DNA of 64,000 nt from Cytobacillus solani (GCF_001420595.1 NZ_LJIX01000006.1:3209058-3273057), one strand, 5' to 3'. Positions 28,544 to 38,478 are shown, counted from the stretch's first letter. The notes: a model not told the origin generated them from the sequence alone. Made by a program: numbers and translations.

Positions 28544-29893
28544 TTAAACAACATCATCAAATATTTGTTCTGCATTTTTTAATTTCTCTACTCGTTCTTC
28601 ATTGCCATCGTCTGCGTTAATAAATACTCGATACGTATCATCCCCTAATGTGCCAAGGAATTCGTAGCAAAGAACTTCTTGATTTATATCATTTATAATA
28701 ATCGCCATTCCCTCTTCCATGACCTTTACTTGGGGATTAATTTTTGAACGTGCATCTTCTCTAGTTATTACAGGTTTAGGAATATCTCGAACATGATGGG
28801 CTCTCAAATAATCCTCTGCTGAAAACCCTAATAATTTTCCATTGTCCAGCGCTATTTTTATCTTTATAGAATCCGGATAAATTCTGATATCATTTTCGTT
28901 CGTTACAAATGTAAATACACCTACATTATCATACTGTGCACTTTCAAATAAATCCAAGCTTTCGAACCCATTATCTTTCAAAAATTGTATTGCTTTTATA
29001 CTAGCATCATTCAGACTGATTGCTTGTTTTTTCACATCTCTTGCAAGGATGAACCAGATTGGATAGCCGCCTTTTTTTGTGATATCCATGTTTGCTTCAT
29101 TCTTTGTTTTGTTGTCTTGAACGGTTACACTGAAGAAGCCATATTTCGATCCATCTCCATTTTCTGTTACCTTTATATTTACATTATTACCGAAGGCAGC
29201 ATACTTTTTCGCAATATTCTCAGCTTCTTTTTTTGTAATTTCTTTGCCTTCAAGGTATTTGAAATTTTCGTCCTTTTTTTGCATATTTACAAATGCTGGA
29301 CCAAAATCTGTCTCTCCATAGCCATCAACTGTTTTTTCAACTGTTTTAAACCCGTCAATAATTGTATTATCTGCTGGCTGAGAATCCGTCGCTAATGCCA
29401 TTTCCACGTCCATCCAGCGAAGATTATTTTTTAACACCATATGCTGTACCTTTCGTAAATCTTGCTGGATTTCTCCAGCCTGTGAATACAATTTCTTCAA
29501 TGATTGGTATTCCTTCTCAGATAGCGGCTCCTTATCTAAATCCCTTACTGCAGTCTTATAGCTGAAATCTCCAATGCTAGCAAGAAATTCTTCCGTCTTA
29601 TTAAATGGCAGCAAGGTTAATGGCAGCTGTCCAACATTGGAATGTGCCTCAGATGTAAGTTTCCAAACATCAGCCAATGCTGGCGATAAGGAATTCCGAG
29701 AATTCATTGCTAAAGTTGTCCCAATTTTGTCGTGTAAAACATCTATTTGATAGGTTAAATCATGAAAGGCTCGTTGATAATTATTTTCTGCATTGATCAG
29801 GATAGCATTCTTTTCACGATGCTCCTGATACCCCCAAAAAGCAGTTCCTGCCACACCTAACGCAAGTACACCAATTAATATTCCTCTAAGCAA
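28544..29893 (-). CDS. ypeB: Germination protein YpeB
   Basis: 449 residues. An N-terminal signal-anchor helix (about 4-20) and long helical N domain are followed by repeated PepSY-type domains. Needed for stability and placing of the spore-cortex lytic enzyme SleB, encoded just upstream in the same operon. A TTG start at 29893 lies behind GAGAGGTG. Expected to be made in the forespore. Confidence 0.94.
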   Translation of the reverse strand: MLRGILIGVLALGVAGTAFWGYQEHREKNAILINAENNYQRAFHDLTYQIDVLHDKIGTTLAMNSRNSLSPALADVWKLTSEAHSNVGQLPLTLLPFNKTEEFLASIGDFSYKTAVRDLDKEPLSEKEYQSLKKLYSQAGEIQQDLRKVQHMVLKNNLRWMDVEMALATDSQPADNTIIDGFKTVEKTVDGYGETDFGPAFVNMQKKDENFKYLEGKEITKKEAENIAKKYAAFGNNVNIKVTENGDGSKYGFFSVTVQDNKTKNEANMDITKKGGYPIWFILARDVKKQAISLNDASIKAIQFLKDNGFESLDLFESAQYDNVGVFTFVTNENDIRIYPDSIKIKIALDNGKLLGFSAEDYLRAHHVRDIPKPVITREDARSKINPQVKVMEEGMAIIINDINQEVLCYEFLGTLGDDTYRVFINADDGNEERVEKLKNAEQIFDDVV

Positions 29894-29907
29894 TATTCTT
29901 CACCTCT

Positions 29908-30765
29908 CTATTTACAAAAAATATGTTTGCCGATCTGTTTTATTTGCGGGCGAGACCAAATCCAGCCGCTTGTAGCTGTATCAGGATTAAAATAATAAAG
30001 GGCATTTCCAGTTGGATCCCATCCATTTAAAGCATCCATAACTGCTTTCTTAGCTGTTTCATTCGGTGTTAGCCATATTTGCCCATCCGCTACAGCTGTA
30101 AAGGCACGCGGTTCAAAAATAACGCCTGAAACCGTATTTGGGAAGGATGCGCTATCTACACGATTTAATATGACAGCAGCAACAGCTACCTGACCTGTAT
30201 ATGGTTCTCCCCTCGCTTCCCCATAAACGGCATTAGCCATTAATTGGATATCATTTTGAGAAAATCCATTAGGGATGTTAGTTGCTGTTGGTTTCTGCTC
30301 GGCTTTTTGGCCGCCGCCATTGTTATTTGCAGGTGCCTTTGGCTTCTCTGCAGATTGCCCAGCAGGCTTTTTCTGCTTTTCTAAATCCACTCCCCCATAA
30401 TGAGTAAATTTGCTTCCTTTATTTATTTGTTCTTTCACAAATGCCTTATCATACTTTGACGCATCTACAAGCTTTTTCTTCGTTTTTCCCCCTGCCATTC
30501 CATCAATATCCAACCCGAATTCATATTGAAAATTCCTTAAAGCCCAATATGTCCCCCATCCAAACACCCCATCAATCTTTCCGTTATAAAATCCAAGATA
30601 TTGCAGCCTTGATTGAAGTTCAATTACATCATCCCCTACAGCACCTTGCTGAATGACTTGATTTGTAAAGGCTGTTACCTTCCTATCATTTCCGCTAATT
30701 GGCACAAACAGCATGCAGAGAGAAATGATTAAAATGACTTTCGTTATAAACAAATTCTTTTTCAT
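29908..30765 (-). CDS. sleB: Spore cortex-lytic enzyme SleB
   Basis: Lytic transglycosylase that degrades cortex peptidoglycan on germination. 285 residues: signal peptide (about 1-30), a peptidoglycan-binding domain (GDDVIELQSRLQYLGFY, about 45-100), a Pro/Ala/Asn/Gly-rich linker, and a C-terminal Hydrolase_2 domain with MANAVYGEARGEPY and its catalytic Glu. ATG at 30765 after TGGAGG. Paired with ypeB, 15 bp downstream. Confidence 0.96.
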   Translation of the reverse strand: MKKNLFITKVILIISLCMLFVPISGNDRKVTAFTNQVIQQGAVGDDVIELQSRLQYLGFYNGKIDGVFGWGTYWALRNFQYEFGLDIDGMAGGKTKKKLVDASKYDKAFVKEQINKGSKFTHYGGVDLEKQKKPAGQSAEKPKAPANNNGGGQKAEQKPTATNIPNGFSQNDIQLMANAVYGEARGEPYTGQVAVAAVILNRVDSASFPNTVSGVIFEPRAFTAVADGQIWLTPNETAKKAVMDALNGWDPTGNALYYFNPDTATSGWIWSRPQIKQIGKHIFCK

Positions 30766-30861
30766 GGAATTGTAACCTCCAGTGGAAATCTTTATCTCAT
30801 TATCTCTATATTTTGTAGTAACTAACTTTTTATGCAATGATGATAGTGATAATTGTGTAAT

Positions 30862-30899
30862 AAAAAAAACTCTTCATTTTTCACAATGAAGAGTTTTTT
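30862..30899. terminator. Terminator after prsW
   Basis: AACTCTTCATT/AATGAAGAGTT stem flanked by A and T tracts. It ends the minus-strand prsW transcript, separating it from sleB. Confidence 0.85.
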
Positions 30900-31569
30900 A
30901 ATAGTGAAGCTGATTTTCTATATGTTTGGCAGTTAATGCCCGTGCCATTTTAACCTTTCTTAAACCCAGCCACCATAGGAAAATCATAAATGGAAACATA
31001 ATGAACATCCAGTTCTTTTGCGTTATTAAAATAAAATCATATGTTCCATGAAGAACAAAAGGAAAAAATAAGGATAAAAATATCCATTTGAATTTTTTGG
31101 TTGCTGTAAATTTCCCTTTTCCGATATAATAACCCATGATGACACCAAATAAGGCATGACTAGATACTGGTAAAAGCGCTCTTCCTATAGCATGGTCCAC
31201 CCCGTGGGCAATTAGATAAAATATATTTTCTAAAGTAGCAAATCCTAATGAAACAGAAGCACCATACACAATTCCATCATATGGTTCATCAAACTCTACA
31301 TGCTGATACACAGCATAAAATAGGATAAACCATTTAAAAAATTCTTCTAGCATACTCGCTGAGAGAAAAGCATTTATAAAACTTGAATGAATCAAGTTTT
31401 CCGTTTCAAGTACATACTGAATAAACGCGATTGGAAAAACAAGCAGCGCGCCGAAAAAAAAGGTTTTGAACACCATTGAAATGGGCTCAGAGCTATATTG
31501 GTCCTTCAAATAAAAGTAGCTTAATAATGCTAATCCTGGAGCAATCCCCGCAGATAATATTCCAAGCAT
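30898..31569 (-). CDS. prsW: Intramembrane protease PrsW
   Basis: Site-1 protease that in B. subtilis cleaves the anti-sigma factor RsiW to start SigW activation. 223 residues, six to seven hydrophobic segments. The metal-binding motifs are EEFFKW (EExxK, near 72) and the conserved His residues in later helices (HALFGVIMG and FVLHGTYDF). ATG after GAGGGCAG. Confidence 0.88.
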   Translation of the reverse strand: MLGILSAGIAPGLALLSYFYLKDQYSSEPISMVFKTFFFGALLVFPIAFIQYVLETENLIHSSFINAFLSASMLEEFFKWFILFYAVYQHVEFDEPYDGIVYGASVSLGFATLENIFYLIAHGVDHAIGRALLPVSSHALFGVIMGYYIGKGKFTATKKFKWIFLSLFFPFVLHGTYDFILITQKNWMFIMFPFMIFLWWLGLRKVKMARALTAKHIENQLHY

Positions 31570-31769
31570 GAGCTGCCCTCATTTCAATTTTAGTTTTCTT
31601 TAATCGTAACATGATATGTAAAGATTGAAAATGATTTTTCAAAATTTGGAATCGAAATGCGAAAAGTGCCATGCATAGCAATGTATGTATTGGAGGAGCC
31701 TTAAGTACAACTAGCCGCTGGGCACAGGAGCAAGACAGTCATTTAAATTCAACCTCGGAGGAATGTAAG

Positions 31770-32747
31770 ATGCAGAAGAAAAAGATACTAGTTATCCATA
31801 CAGGCGGAACAATTTCTATGAGCGAAGATGCCTCAACTGGAGCTGTGAAACCAACCGAAAATAACCCACTGACACAAAAAACAAATGAATTATTAACTTT
31901 AGCAGACATTGTCATCGAGGAACCATTTCATCTTCCTTCTCCACACATAACTCCTGTTGAAATGTACGAGCTAAAAAAAATAATTGATAAATATATTGCT
32001 TTGAATGAAATTTCAGGTGTAGTCATTACACATGGAACAGATACACTAGAAGAAACTGCCTATTTTCTTCACTTAACCATTGAAACATCCATGCCAATTG
32101 TTGTAACAGGCGCCATGCGTTCAAGCAATGAAATTGGTGCAGATGGTCTTTACAATTTAATTTCATCTATTCGCGTTGCCTCTTGTGAAGAGGCAAAGAA
32201 CAAAGGAGTTCTTGTTGTTCTTAATGATGAGATTCATACCGCAGAAAATGTAACTAAAACCCATACAAGTAATGTTTCCACTTTCCAAAGCCCACAATAT
32301 GGACCTATCGGAATTGTCACGAAGAGAGGGGTATTTTTCCACCATCTACCGACTGTAAATGAATATTATCAAATTTCCGGAATATCAAAGAAGGTCGCAT
32401 TAATTAAAGCTCATGCTGGAATGGATTCTACTCTTTTATGGGCGATAAGAGATTTGGAATATCATGGTGTAGTTATCGAAGCTCTGGGACAGGGCAATTT
32501 ACCGCCTGCTACTGTTGATGGGATTAAAGCACTGATTGAAAAAAATATCCCGATCGTTATCGTTTCCCGCTGTTTTAACGGGATTGCTCAGGATGTTTAT
32601 GGATATGAAGGCGGCGGAAAACATTTAAAAGATTTTGGGGTTATCTTTTCTAATGGGTTGAATGGACAAAAAGCAAGACTAAAACTCCTAATTGGACTAG
32701 AGAGCTCACAAAACATAATGGATATAGAGAAAATATTCCAAGTTTAA
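31770..32747 (+). CDS. ansA: L-asparaginase, type I
   Basis: Hydrolyses asparagine to aspartate and ammonia in the cytoplasm. 325 residues with the two catalytic threonine motifs HTGGTISM near 10 and THGTDTLEET near 86. ATG at 31770 follows CGGAGGAATG; the 33-codon upstream extension lacks a site. A plus-strand gene divergent from prsW and convergent with the bdr gene. The leader at 31640-31769 shows no T-box or other known riboswitch. Confidence 0.92.
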   Translation: MQKKKILVIHTGGTISMSEDASTGAVKPTENNPLTQKTNELLTLADIVIEEPFHLPSPHITPVEMYELKKIIDKYIALNEISGVVITHGTDTLEETAYFLHLTIETSMPIVVTGAMRSSNEIGADGLYNLISSIRVASCEEAKNKGVLVVLNDEIHTAENVTKTHTSNVSTFQSPQYGPIGIVTKRGVFFHHLPTVNEYYQISGISKKVALIKAHAGMDSTLLWAIRDLEYHGVVIEALGQGNLPPATVDGIKALIEKNIPIVIVSRCFNGIAQDVYGYEGGGKHLKDFGVIFSNGLNGQKARLKLLIGLESSQNIMDIEKIFQV

Positions 32748-32799
32748 TCGTTTGAACGAAAAGAAATCGGCCATCCAGCTGATTTCTTTTCGCTTACAT

Positions 32800-33765
32800 T
32801 TATTGCTTATTTTTAATCGCTTGTGCAATAAGTCCTCCATGGAAACGTCCATTTTCAATAAAAATTTCATTCGCATTGTTTCCTGCAGCTATCACTCCGG
32901 CGATATAAATGCCTTCTATATTTGTTTCCATCGTTTCACCATTAAATAAGGGTCTGCCTGATTTATGGTCTATCTGAACACCCATCGCTTCTAAAAAACG
33001 ATGATCAGGGTGATAGCCTGTCATTGCAAATACAAAATCATTCTTAACCTCGAAATCTCGCCCTTCTTTTGTATAGATGACTTTATCATCAAGAATTTCT
33101 TTCACATGTGATTGAAACGCCATTCGGATCACCCCATTTCGAACGAGTGAATCAAACTCTGGCAATATCCAAGGTTTAATGCTTGGAGAGTATTCTTTTC
33201 CCCGGTAAATGACTGTTACCCTTGCCCCAGCCTTAACCAATTCTAACGCGGCATCTACACTGGAATTCTTTCCTCCTACAACAACAACATCTTTATCAAA
33301 ATATGGGTGGGCTTCTTTAAAATAATGGAACACCTTTGATAAATCTTCACCTGGAATATTCATAAAGTTCGGATTGTCATAATATCCTGTTGCAATAATC
33401 ACATGACTTGCTGCATATTGATTCTTGTTTGTCATGATTAGAAAATCATTTCCATCCTGCTTTACTACTTTGGTAACCTTTTCATATGCATTCACCTTAA
33501 TATTTTTTCTTTTAACCACTTCACGATAATAGGTTAAAGCCTCATTTCTTCGAGGCTTATATTCAACCGTTATAAAAGGAATGCTCCCTATTTCTAACTT
33601 TTCACTTGTACTAAAAAAAGTTTGATGTGTTGGATAATGGCAGATCGCATTCACAATATTACCCTTTTCAATAATTAAAGGATTTAGCCCAATCTCCTGC
33701 AGTGCAATGGCTGCAGCAAGCCCACATGGACCTCCCCCAACGATAATGGCATCTTCTTTATACAT
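32800..33765 (-). CDS. bdr: Bacillithiol disulfide (bacilliredoxin) reductase YpdA
   Basis: NADPH- and FAD-dependent reductase of oxidised bacillithiol. 321 residues with an N-terminal FAD motif GGGPCGLAA (the Cys14-type residue is present), a mid-protein NADPH motif GGKNSSVDAA and a GYHPDHRF segment. No thioredoxin-reductase CxxC, as expected for this family. ATG after AAAGGAG. Confidence 0.9.
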   Translation of the reverse strand: MYKEDAIIVGGGPCGLAAAIALQEIGLNPLIIEKGNIVNAICHYPTHQTFFSTSEKLEIGSIPFITVEYKPRRNEALTYYREVVKRKNIKVNAYEKVTKVVKQDGNDFLIMTNKNQYAASHVIIATGYYDNPNFMNIPGEDLSKVFHYFKEAHPYFDKDVVVVGGKNSSVDAALELVKAGARVTVIYRGKEYSPSIKPWILPEFDSLVRNGVIRMAFQSHVKEILDDKVIYTKEGRDFEVKNDFVFAMTGYHPDHRFLEAMGVQIDHKSGRPLFNGETMETNIEGIYIAGVIAAGNNANEIFIENGRFHGGLIAQAIKNKQ

Positions 33766-33935
33766 TTTTTTACTCCTTTAATTGTTATACTTCATTACAA
33801 AACCGTGTTTTCGTAAATAGTTTTGCTGCTAATTAAATATAGCGGTAGATGTTGACTTACGCTTCAGTCAACTTTGTATTTTTTCAACAGTCGTCCTTCA
33901 TATGACAAAACAATACTTTTTAGATAAGAGTCTTC

Positions 33936-33970
33936 AAAAAATCCCCTATCCATTAGGATAGGGGATTTTT
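33936..33970. terminator. Terminator after gudB
   Basis: AAAATCCCCTATCC-atta-GGATAGGGGATTTTT, a 10-bp GC-rich stem usable from both strands, 20 bp past the gudB stop. Confidence 0.88.
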
Positions 33971-33990
33971 CAAAAATATTCAAATACACT

Positions 33991-35265
33991 TTATACCCAA
34001 CCGCGGAATCTTGATGCTTCAGCCATTTTTCTAACACCAACCATATAGGCAGCTAAACGCATATCTACTTTGCGGGATTCAGCAGTTTCATAAATATTTT
34101 CAAAAGATTTGACTAAAATCTTTTCCAATTTTTCTTCAACTTCTTCTTCAGACCAGTAGTACCCTTGATTATTTTGAACCCATTCAAAATAGGATACTGT
34201 TACTCCACCTGCAGAAGCTAATACATCTGGAACTAACAAGATGCCTCGCTCAGTCAAAATTTGTGTTGCCTCTAAAGTAGTTGGCCCATTTGCAGCCTCA
34301 ACAACAATCTTAGCTTTTATGTTATGAGCATTTTCATCTGTAATTTGATTTTCAATTGCTGCTGGAACTAATATATCACACTCTAATTCCAAAAGCTCTT
34401 TATTAGTAATTGTATCATTAAATAAATTCGTTACGGTTCCGAAGCTATCGCGACGGTCAAGTAAATAATCGATATCCAAACCGTTTGGATCATGTAATGC
34501 ACCATAAGCATCTGAAATACCAATTACTTTTGCTCCGGCATCATGTAAGAATTTAGACAAGAAACTTCCTGCATTCCCAAATCCTTGCACAACCACTCTT
34601 GCACCTTTTAAATCAAACCCTCTTCTTTTAGCTGCTTCATTAATGCAGATTGTTACCCCTTTTGCCGTTGCAGATTCACGGCCATGAGATCCACCTAGAA
34701 CTAAAGGTTTCCCAGTAATAAACCCTGGTGAGTTAAACTCATCCATTCTGCTATATTCATCCATCATCCATGCCATGATTTGTGAGTTAGTAAAGACATC
34801 TGGTGCAGGGATATCTTTCGTCGGGCCAACGATTTGGCTAATTGCACGAACATACCCGCGGCTTAGCGCTTCTAATTCACGGAAGGACATGTTTCTTGGA
34901 TCACATACAATTCCGCCTTTTCCTCCGCCATAGGGAAGGTCCACAATTCCACATTTTAAACTCATCCAAATAGAAAGTGCTTTCACTTCTTTCTCTGTTA
35001 CACCTGGATGGAAACGAATACCACCTTTAGTTGGGCCAACTGCATCATTATGCTGCGCCCGGTAGCCAGTAAAGACTTTCACAGTTCCATCATCCATCCG
35101 GACTGGAATTTTCACTGTCATCATCCGAAGTGGCTCTTTTAAAAGCTCAAACACTTCATCTGAATATCCTAGCTTCTCCAATGCCTTGTGAATGACAGTT
35201 TGAGTTGACTTTAATACGTCAAGTTTGTCTTCTTTATTCGTTTCAGTACCATTATTGGCTACCAT
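33991..35265 (-). CDS. gudB: NAD-specific glutamate dehydrogenase
   Basis: Catabolic conversion of glutamate to 2-oxoglutarate. 424 residues: the glutamate-binding GGGKGGI and catalytic Lys region near 113-120, the DIPAPDVFTNSQIMAWM segment and the NAD-binding GFGNAGSF. The stretch VKALSIWMSLKCG carries no tandem three-residue duplication such as inactivates gudB in laboratory B. subtilis, so it should be active. ATG after AGGAGG. Confidence 0.95.
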   Translation of the reverse strand: MVANNGTETNKEDKLDVLKSTQTVIHKALEKLGYSDEVFELLKEPLRMMTVKIPVRMDDGTVKVFTGYRAQHNDAVGPTKGGIRFHPGVTEKEVKALSIWMSLKCGIVDLPYGGGKGGIVCDPRNMSFRELEALSRGYVRAISQIVGPTKDIPAPDVFTNSQIMAWMMDEYSRMDEFNSPGFITGKPLVLGGSHGRESATAKGVTICINEAAKRRGFDLKGARVVVQGFGNAGSFLSKFLHDAGAKVIGISDAYGALHDPNGLDIDYLLDRRDSFGTVTNLFNDTITNKELLELECDILVPAAIENQITDENAHNIKAKIVVEAANGPTTLEATQILTERGILLVPDVLASAGGVTVSYFEWVQNNQGYYWSEEEVEEKLEKILVKSFENIYETAESRKVDMRLAAYMVGVRKMAEASRFRGWV

Positions 35266-35315
35266 TAGTAAACCTCCTAGAAATCTCTTTCATTTGTTGT
35301 CCGCTTTCATGACAT

Positions 35316-35343
35316 AGTATACACCTTTGTTTAATTTATGCAA
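35316..35343 (-). promoter_or_regulatory. SigmaA-type promoter of gudB
   Basis: Minus strand TTGCAT (35343-35338), 16-bp spacer, TATACT (35321-35316), about 50 bp upstream of the gudB start codon. Confidence 0.6.
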
Positions 35344-35400
35344 GATGAAAAAAGGTTTTTTTTGCATTTTTCGATAATTTTATGTAAACGCTCTCAAATA

Positions 35401-35553
35401 CGAAAACCACAAGCGCCTTGATCATCGCCTTACAAACTGGAGAGAACAACTGCAGCGATAAAGGAAACACGTTGAGCGTGAGCAAACCGAGGTTGACTTA
35501 TCGGAGGAAGGAGACCTGAAGTTTGATAGACGATAGACTGCTTGTGCTAGACA
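35401..35553 (+). repeat. Interspersed hairpin repeat, type A
   Basis: About 150 bp. Starts CAAGCGCCTTGATCATCGCC and ends CGATAGACTGCTTGTGCTAGACA. Internal complementary pairs: CAAACT with AGTTTG, CGATAA with TTATCG, so it can fold into a long imperfect hairpin. Lies between mecB and the gudB promoter. Confidence 0.72.
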
Positions 35554-35643
35554 GCTGCCAAATTCTAAAATGTTATACTTATTCTTTTAAGAATTTAAAA
35601 ACAGGGATATATGTTTAAGAGGAGAGTGCTATCTCTCCCCTTT

Positions 35644-36216
35644 TCAATGAAAATACTTGATAATTGTTTCAATGGCATGATCCTTGATAACTTCTTTTCC
35701 ATATTCCTGCAATGTATGAATACTTACTAATGATGGATTTCCATATTCAGCAAGGATCGCAATAAGCTTGTTTAATTCATTCGGGTCGTTTAGCCCGAGG
35801 TGAATATAATATTTATTATGAAGAGCATATAGTGAACCAAAATTCATCGGAATCGTGCATAACCTTTTCGTTAGCTGGATTACATATTCAAATTCCTCAA
35901 ATTCAAAAAGAATATCCTTGCCCTCTATAATTAATTGCATCTCGATAAAGCCGTCTTCAAAGCTATCTTCCTGCTCTTCTTCCATCGTAACGATCATAAT
36001 CATTCCTTGTGCCTGCATAGAAAATATCTCAACTGCAACAGACCCTTGAAATTCCACACCAAACTCATCACTTGCTTCCTCAAGCATTTCATGGAATAGC
36101 TGATGCCATTTCATGGAATCTTTCCATATATCTTCTTTCGTCAAACCTCTTTCTGATAAATCATCTAACGTTAGAAAAATTTTGATTTTATTATAATTCA
36201 ATCGTTCTAAGCGCAT
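35644..36216 (-). CDS. mecB: Adaptor protein MecB (YpbH), ClpC adaptor
   Basis: Paralogue of MecA that delivers substrates to ClpCP. 190 residues: N-terminal target-binding domain starting MRLERLNYNKIKIFLTLDDL, acidic linker (EEEQED), C-terminal domain for ClpC binding. ATG at 36216 follows AGGGGGC. The neighbours gudB and ypbG agree with ypbH rather than mecA. Confidence 0.88.
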   Translation of the reverse strand: MRLERLNYNKIKIFLTLDDLSERGLTKEDIWKDSMKWHQLFHEMLEEASDEFGVEFQGSVAVEIFSMQAQGMIMIVTMEEEQEDSFEDGFIEMQLIIEGKDILFEFEEFEYVIQLTKRLCTIPMNFGSLYALHNKYYIHLGLNDPNELNKLIAILAEYGNPSLVSIHTLQEYGKEVIKDHAIETIIKYFH

Positions 36217-36326
36217 GTAAATGCCCCCTGCCGTGAACCAACTCTTTTGTTTAGTATATGAGAGCAATTAATGTTTGTGAGTCGTCCACCCATATACTAA
36301 ATGGCGCTTATATTTTTTAAGCCATA

Positions 36327-37100
36327 TTATCCTCTTTTTAAGGTAATTAGATGGGTTTCCGCTTTGGCACCTAATCTAAGCGGGAGAGCAGTTGTTCCAT
36401 ACCCATTACTTATTAACAGTGTCGTCTGTTTCATTTTTTTTAGTTTTCCTTTTTCATATGGACTGTATCCCAGAATATGAATTTGCCCCCCGTGGGTATG
36501 TCCACTTAAAACAAGTCGTATCTGATGTTCGCTTTTTATTTTGCTAACTACTTGCGGATTATGGCTTACCAGGATTTTGAAGCCCTCATCAATGCCTGCA
36601 TCTGCTAATGCAAGGTCAAATCGATCTCTTTTCAAGCTTATATCATCAATTCCCATAAAAATCAGCCGTTCGCCTTCTGCTGATTCAAAAAAAGCAGCCG
36701 TATTATCGAGAATTTTCACACCACAATCGAGCATTAGTGCATCTAAATACCGATAATCCACCTCATAATCATTATTGCCCCATACAAAAAGAACATCCCC
36801 GAGCGTCTTCAATTTGAGGAGGTTTTCTTTTACTCTTTCAAAAGGAACACCTTTCTCTGCTAAATCGCCGCCAATAATTACAATATCCGCTTTCGAACGC
36901 TGAACTTCTTGAATAATATGATCCGAAATAACTCTTTTATGTATATCAGAAATAAAAAACAGCTTTACTTCACCAAACGTTTCGGGAAAATCAGAAAAAG
37001 TAATCTCCTTATAAATGACACGATTAGCAAAGGCCTCCTTTACCATATAAATAATCAGTCCAATTACTAAGATAAATACGACTAAGAACAAATATCCCAT
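36327..37100 (-). CDS. ypbG: Membrane-anchored calcineurin-like phosphoesterase YpbG
   Basis: 257 residues. An N-terminal membrane helix (about 2-20), then a metallophosphoesterase domain with DIH near 52, GGDLAEKG, GNNDYE, SHNP and GHTHGGQ metal-ligand motifs. Substrate unknown. ATG after GCAGGAGG. Confidence 0.85.
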   Translation of the reverse strand: MGYLFLVVFILVIGLIIYMVKEAFANRVIYKEITFSDFPETFGEVKLFFISDIHKRVISDHIIQEVQRSKADIVIIGGDLAEKGVPFERVKENLLKLKTLGDVLFVWGNNDYEVDYRYLDALMLDCGVKILDNTAAFFESAEGERLIFMGIDDISLKRDRFDLALADAGIDEGFKILVSHNPQVVSKIKSEHQIRLVLSGHTHGGQIHILGYSPYEKGKLKKMKQTTLLISNGYGTTALPLRLGAKAETHLITLKRG

Positions 37101-37162
37101 ATTTCCTCCTGCTCAAAATTCCTAGCTATTTTCAGTCTTTAGAAATAATACCATAATCGAAA

Positions 37163-37202
37163 CAAAAAAATCCCCTCCCATTATAATTGTGTGAGAGGGG
37201 GT
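37163..37202 (-). terminator. Terminator after the CBS-domain gene
   Basis: CCCCTCTC and GGGAGGGG pair on the minus strand, followed by ATTTTTTT. It lies between the CBS gene stop and ypbG. Confidence 0.75.
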
Positions 37203-37223
37203 GCCCATTATTCCTCTTTAATG

Positions 37224-37856
37224 CTAGCTTTCCTTTACATCAAGAACACGAAAACCTGATCCTTCAAGCTTTTCAATAAACTTGTCAATGTTGTCTTTCT
37301 TCTCGATTTTCATGACGATTCTTCGAATAAGTCGATCCGTTTCATCAAAAGTAACGAGAGAGATAATTTGTTCGTGGAACTGCTGGGAGATATCTGCTAA
37401 ACGTGCCAGTCTTCCCTCTGTTTCAGATGAAGTAAAAGCAATTCGAATGCCTGGCTTATTCATTCCAAAAGCAGATTGAAATTGTGCAAGAACGTCATAA
37501 CGTGTCACGACCCCCAAGAACTTAAGACTGTCATCCAACACAGCAAGCAATGGGAAATCTTTCAAATCAATAAGGGTATGTTCAAATATTTCATCCCCAC
37601 GTAAATAATGTTCTTTATGAGTTGCAATTTGCTTCACTTGTGTATTCTGTAAATAATCTTCCTTCGTTTGTTCAGCTTTAAAATAATTTTCATAAATTCC
37701 GTATCGTGTAACAATTCCAACATAGGAATCCCCATCTAAAACTGGTAACCCATCAATTTGATGTTCTTCTAATTTTTCAAGGGCCTCCTTAATTGTCTTG
37801 TCGTGATCAATCGTATAACTCTTAAACTTTGGAATCATGACGCTTTTCACAAACAT
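37224..37856 (-). CDS. CBS-CBS-ACT domain protein
   Basis: About 210 residues. Two CBS motifs (about 5-55 and 75-130, with DGLPVLDGDSYVGIVTRYGI and FPLLAVLDDSLKFLGVVTRYD) are followed by an ACT-like C-terminal domain (RIAFTSSETEGRLARLADI onward). CBS pairs bind adenosyl nucleotides, often as energy or nucleotide-second-messenger sensors; the architecture is like AcuB, but identity is not claimed. It has its own terminator. ATG at 37856 follows GAGGTG. An accessory gene relative to the B. subtilis map. Confidence 0.75.
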   Translation of the reverse strand: MFVKSVMIPKFKSYTIDHDKTIKEALEKLEEHQIDGLPVLDGDSYVGIVTRYGIYENYFKAEQTKEDYLQNTQVKQIATHKEHYLRGDEIFEHTLIDLKDFPLLAVLDDSLKFLGVVTRYDVLAQFQSAFGMNKPGIRIAFTSSETEGRLARLADISQQFHEQIISLVTFDETDRLIRRIVMKIEKKDNIDKFIEKLEGSGFRVLDVKES

Positions 37857-37993
37857 ATTTATCACCTCAAAGTATTATTTACAGCTACAAATTTATTATT
37901 CCACACGAAACAGCAAAACCCTTCTTAAAATTTAACATGAAAGCAAAATTTTATTCATATGATTGAATGACCTACTTACAAAGGAGGGATTAC

Positions 37994-38221
37994 ATGTTTA
38001 CACCTACTAAAGCTTACTACCCATATATTAGTCCTTTCGATCCTTGCCCACCCATTAAAGTAAAAACCTACTCCACTCCCCCCAATCTTTATATGGGTTT
38101 TCAGCCTCCTAATCTTCCTCAATTCAGCCCCATGGAGGCTCTCAGAGCAGGAACTCTATGGAAACCATTCTATGATCCATATTTCAGTCCATATGAGAAG
38201 GTAAAGGAGGGACGCTCATGA
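37994..38221 (+). CDS. cotJA: Spore coat-associated protein CotJA
   Basis: 75 residues, rich in Pro and Tyr (PYISPFDPCPP, QPPNLPQF), typical of CotJA. ATG at 37994 follows AAAGGAGGG; the 9-codon extension is rejected. Its stop overlaps the cotJB start (ATGA). First gene of cotJABC, made in the mother cell and needed with CotJC for inner-coat composition. Confidence 0.92.
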   Translation: MFTPTKAYYPYISPFDPCPPIKVKTYSTPPNLYMGFQPPNLPQFSPMEALRAGTLWKPFYDPYFSPYEKVKEGRS

Positions 38222-38478
38222 AACAGCTGCCAGCAGAATATTATCAGCTTTTAGAACAGCTTCAGGCAGTAGACTTCGTATTAGTTGAACTCAATTTATA
38301 CCTTGACACACATAATGGAGATGAAGAGGCAATAAAGCAATTTAACCATTATGTCAGTGAGCGGAAAAAGTTAAGGAAAGCATATGAAAGCAGGTACGGT
38401 CCACTAATGCACTTCGGCCACAGCTATTCAGGTACCCCTTGGAATTGGGACGATGCCCCATGGCCATGGCAAGTTTAA
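38218..38478 (+). CDS. cotJB: Spore coat protein CotJB
   Basis: 86 residues. The helical N-terminal part and the HFGHSYSGTPWNWDDAPWPWQV tail with many Trp match CotJB. ATG after AAAGGAGGG. Translationally coupled to cotJA, with 80 bp to cotJC. Confidence 0.93.
   Translation: MKQLPAEYYQLLEQLQAVDFVLVELNLYLDTHNGDEEAIKQFNHYVSERKKLRKAYESRYGPLMHFGHSYSGTPWNWDDAPWPWQV

Noticed and set aside
30766-30860. SigmaG-type promoter before sleB
   Set aside because: TGCATA and CAAAATA are present, but the spacing is about 15 instead of about 18, so I do not call it.
31640-31769. T-box or other leader before ansA
   Set aside because: No T-box AGGGTGG-type sequence or specifier stem was found. A GCGAAAAGTGCC similarity to repeat ends is too short to call.
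37940-37965. SigmaE promoter before cotJA
   Set aside because: CATATGAT resembles a -10, but there are two mismatches and no -35 at the right distance.
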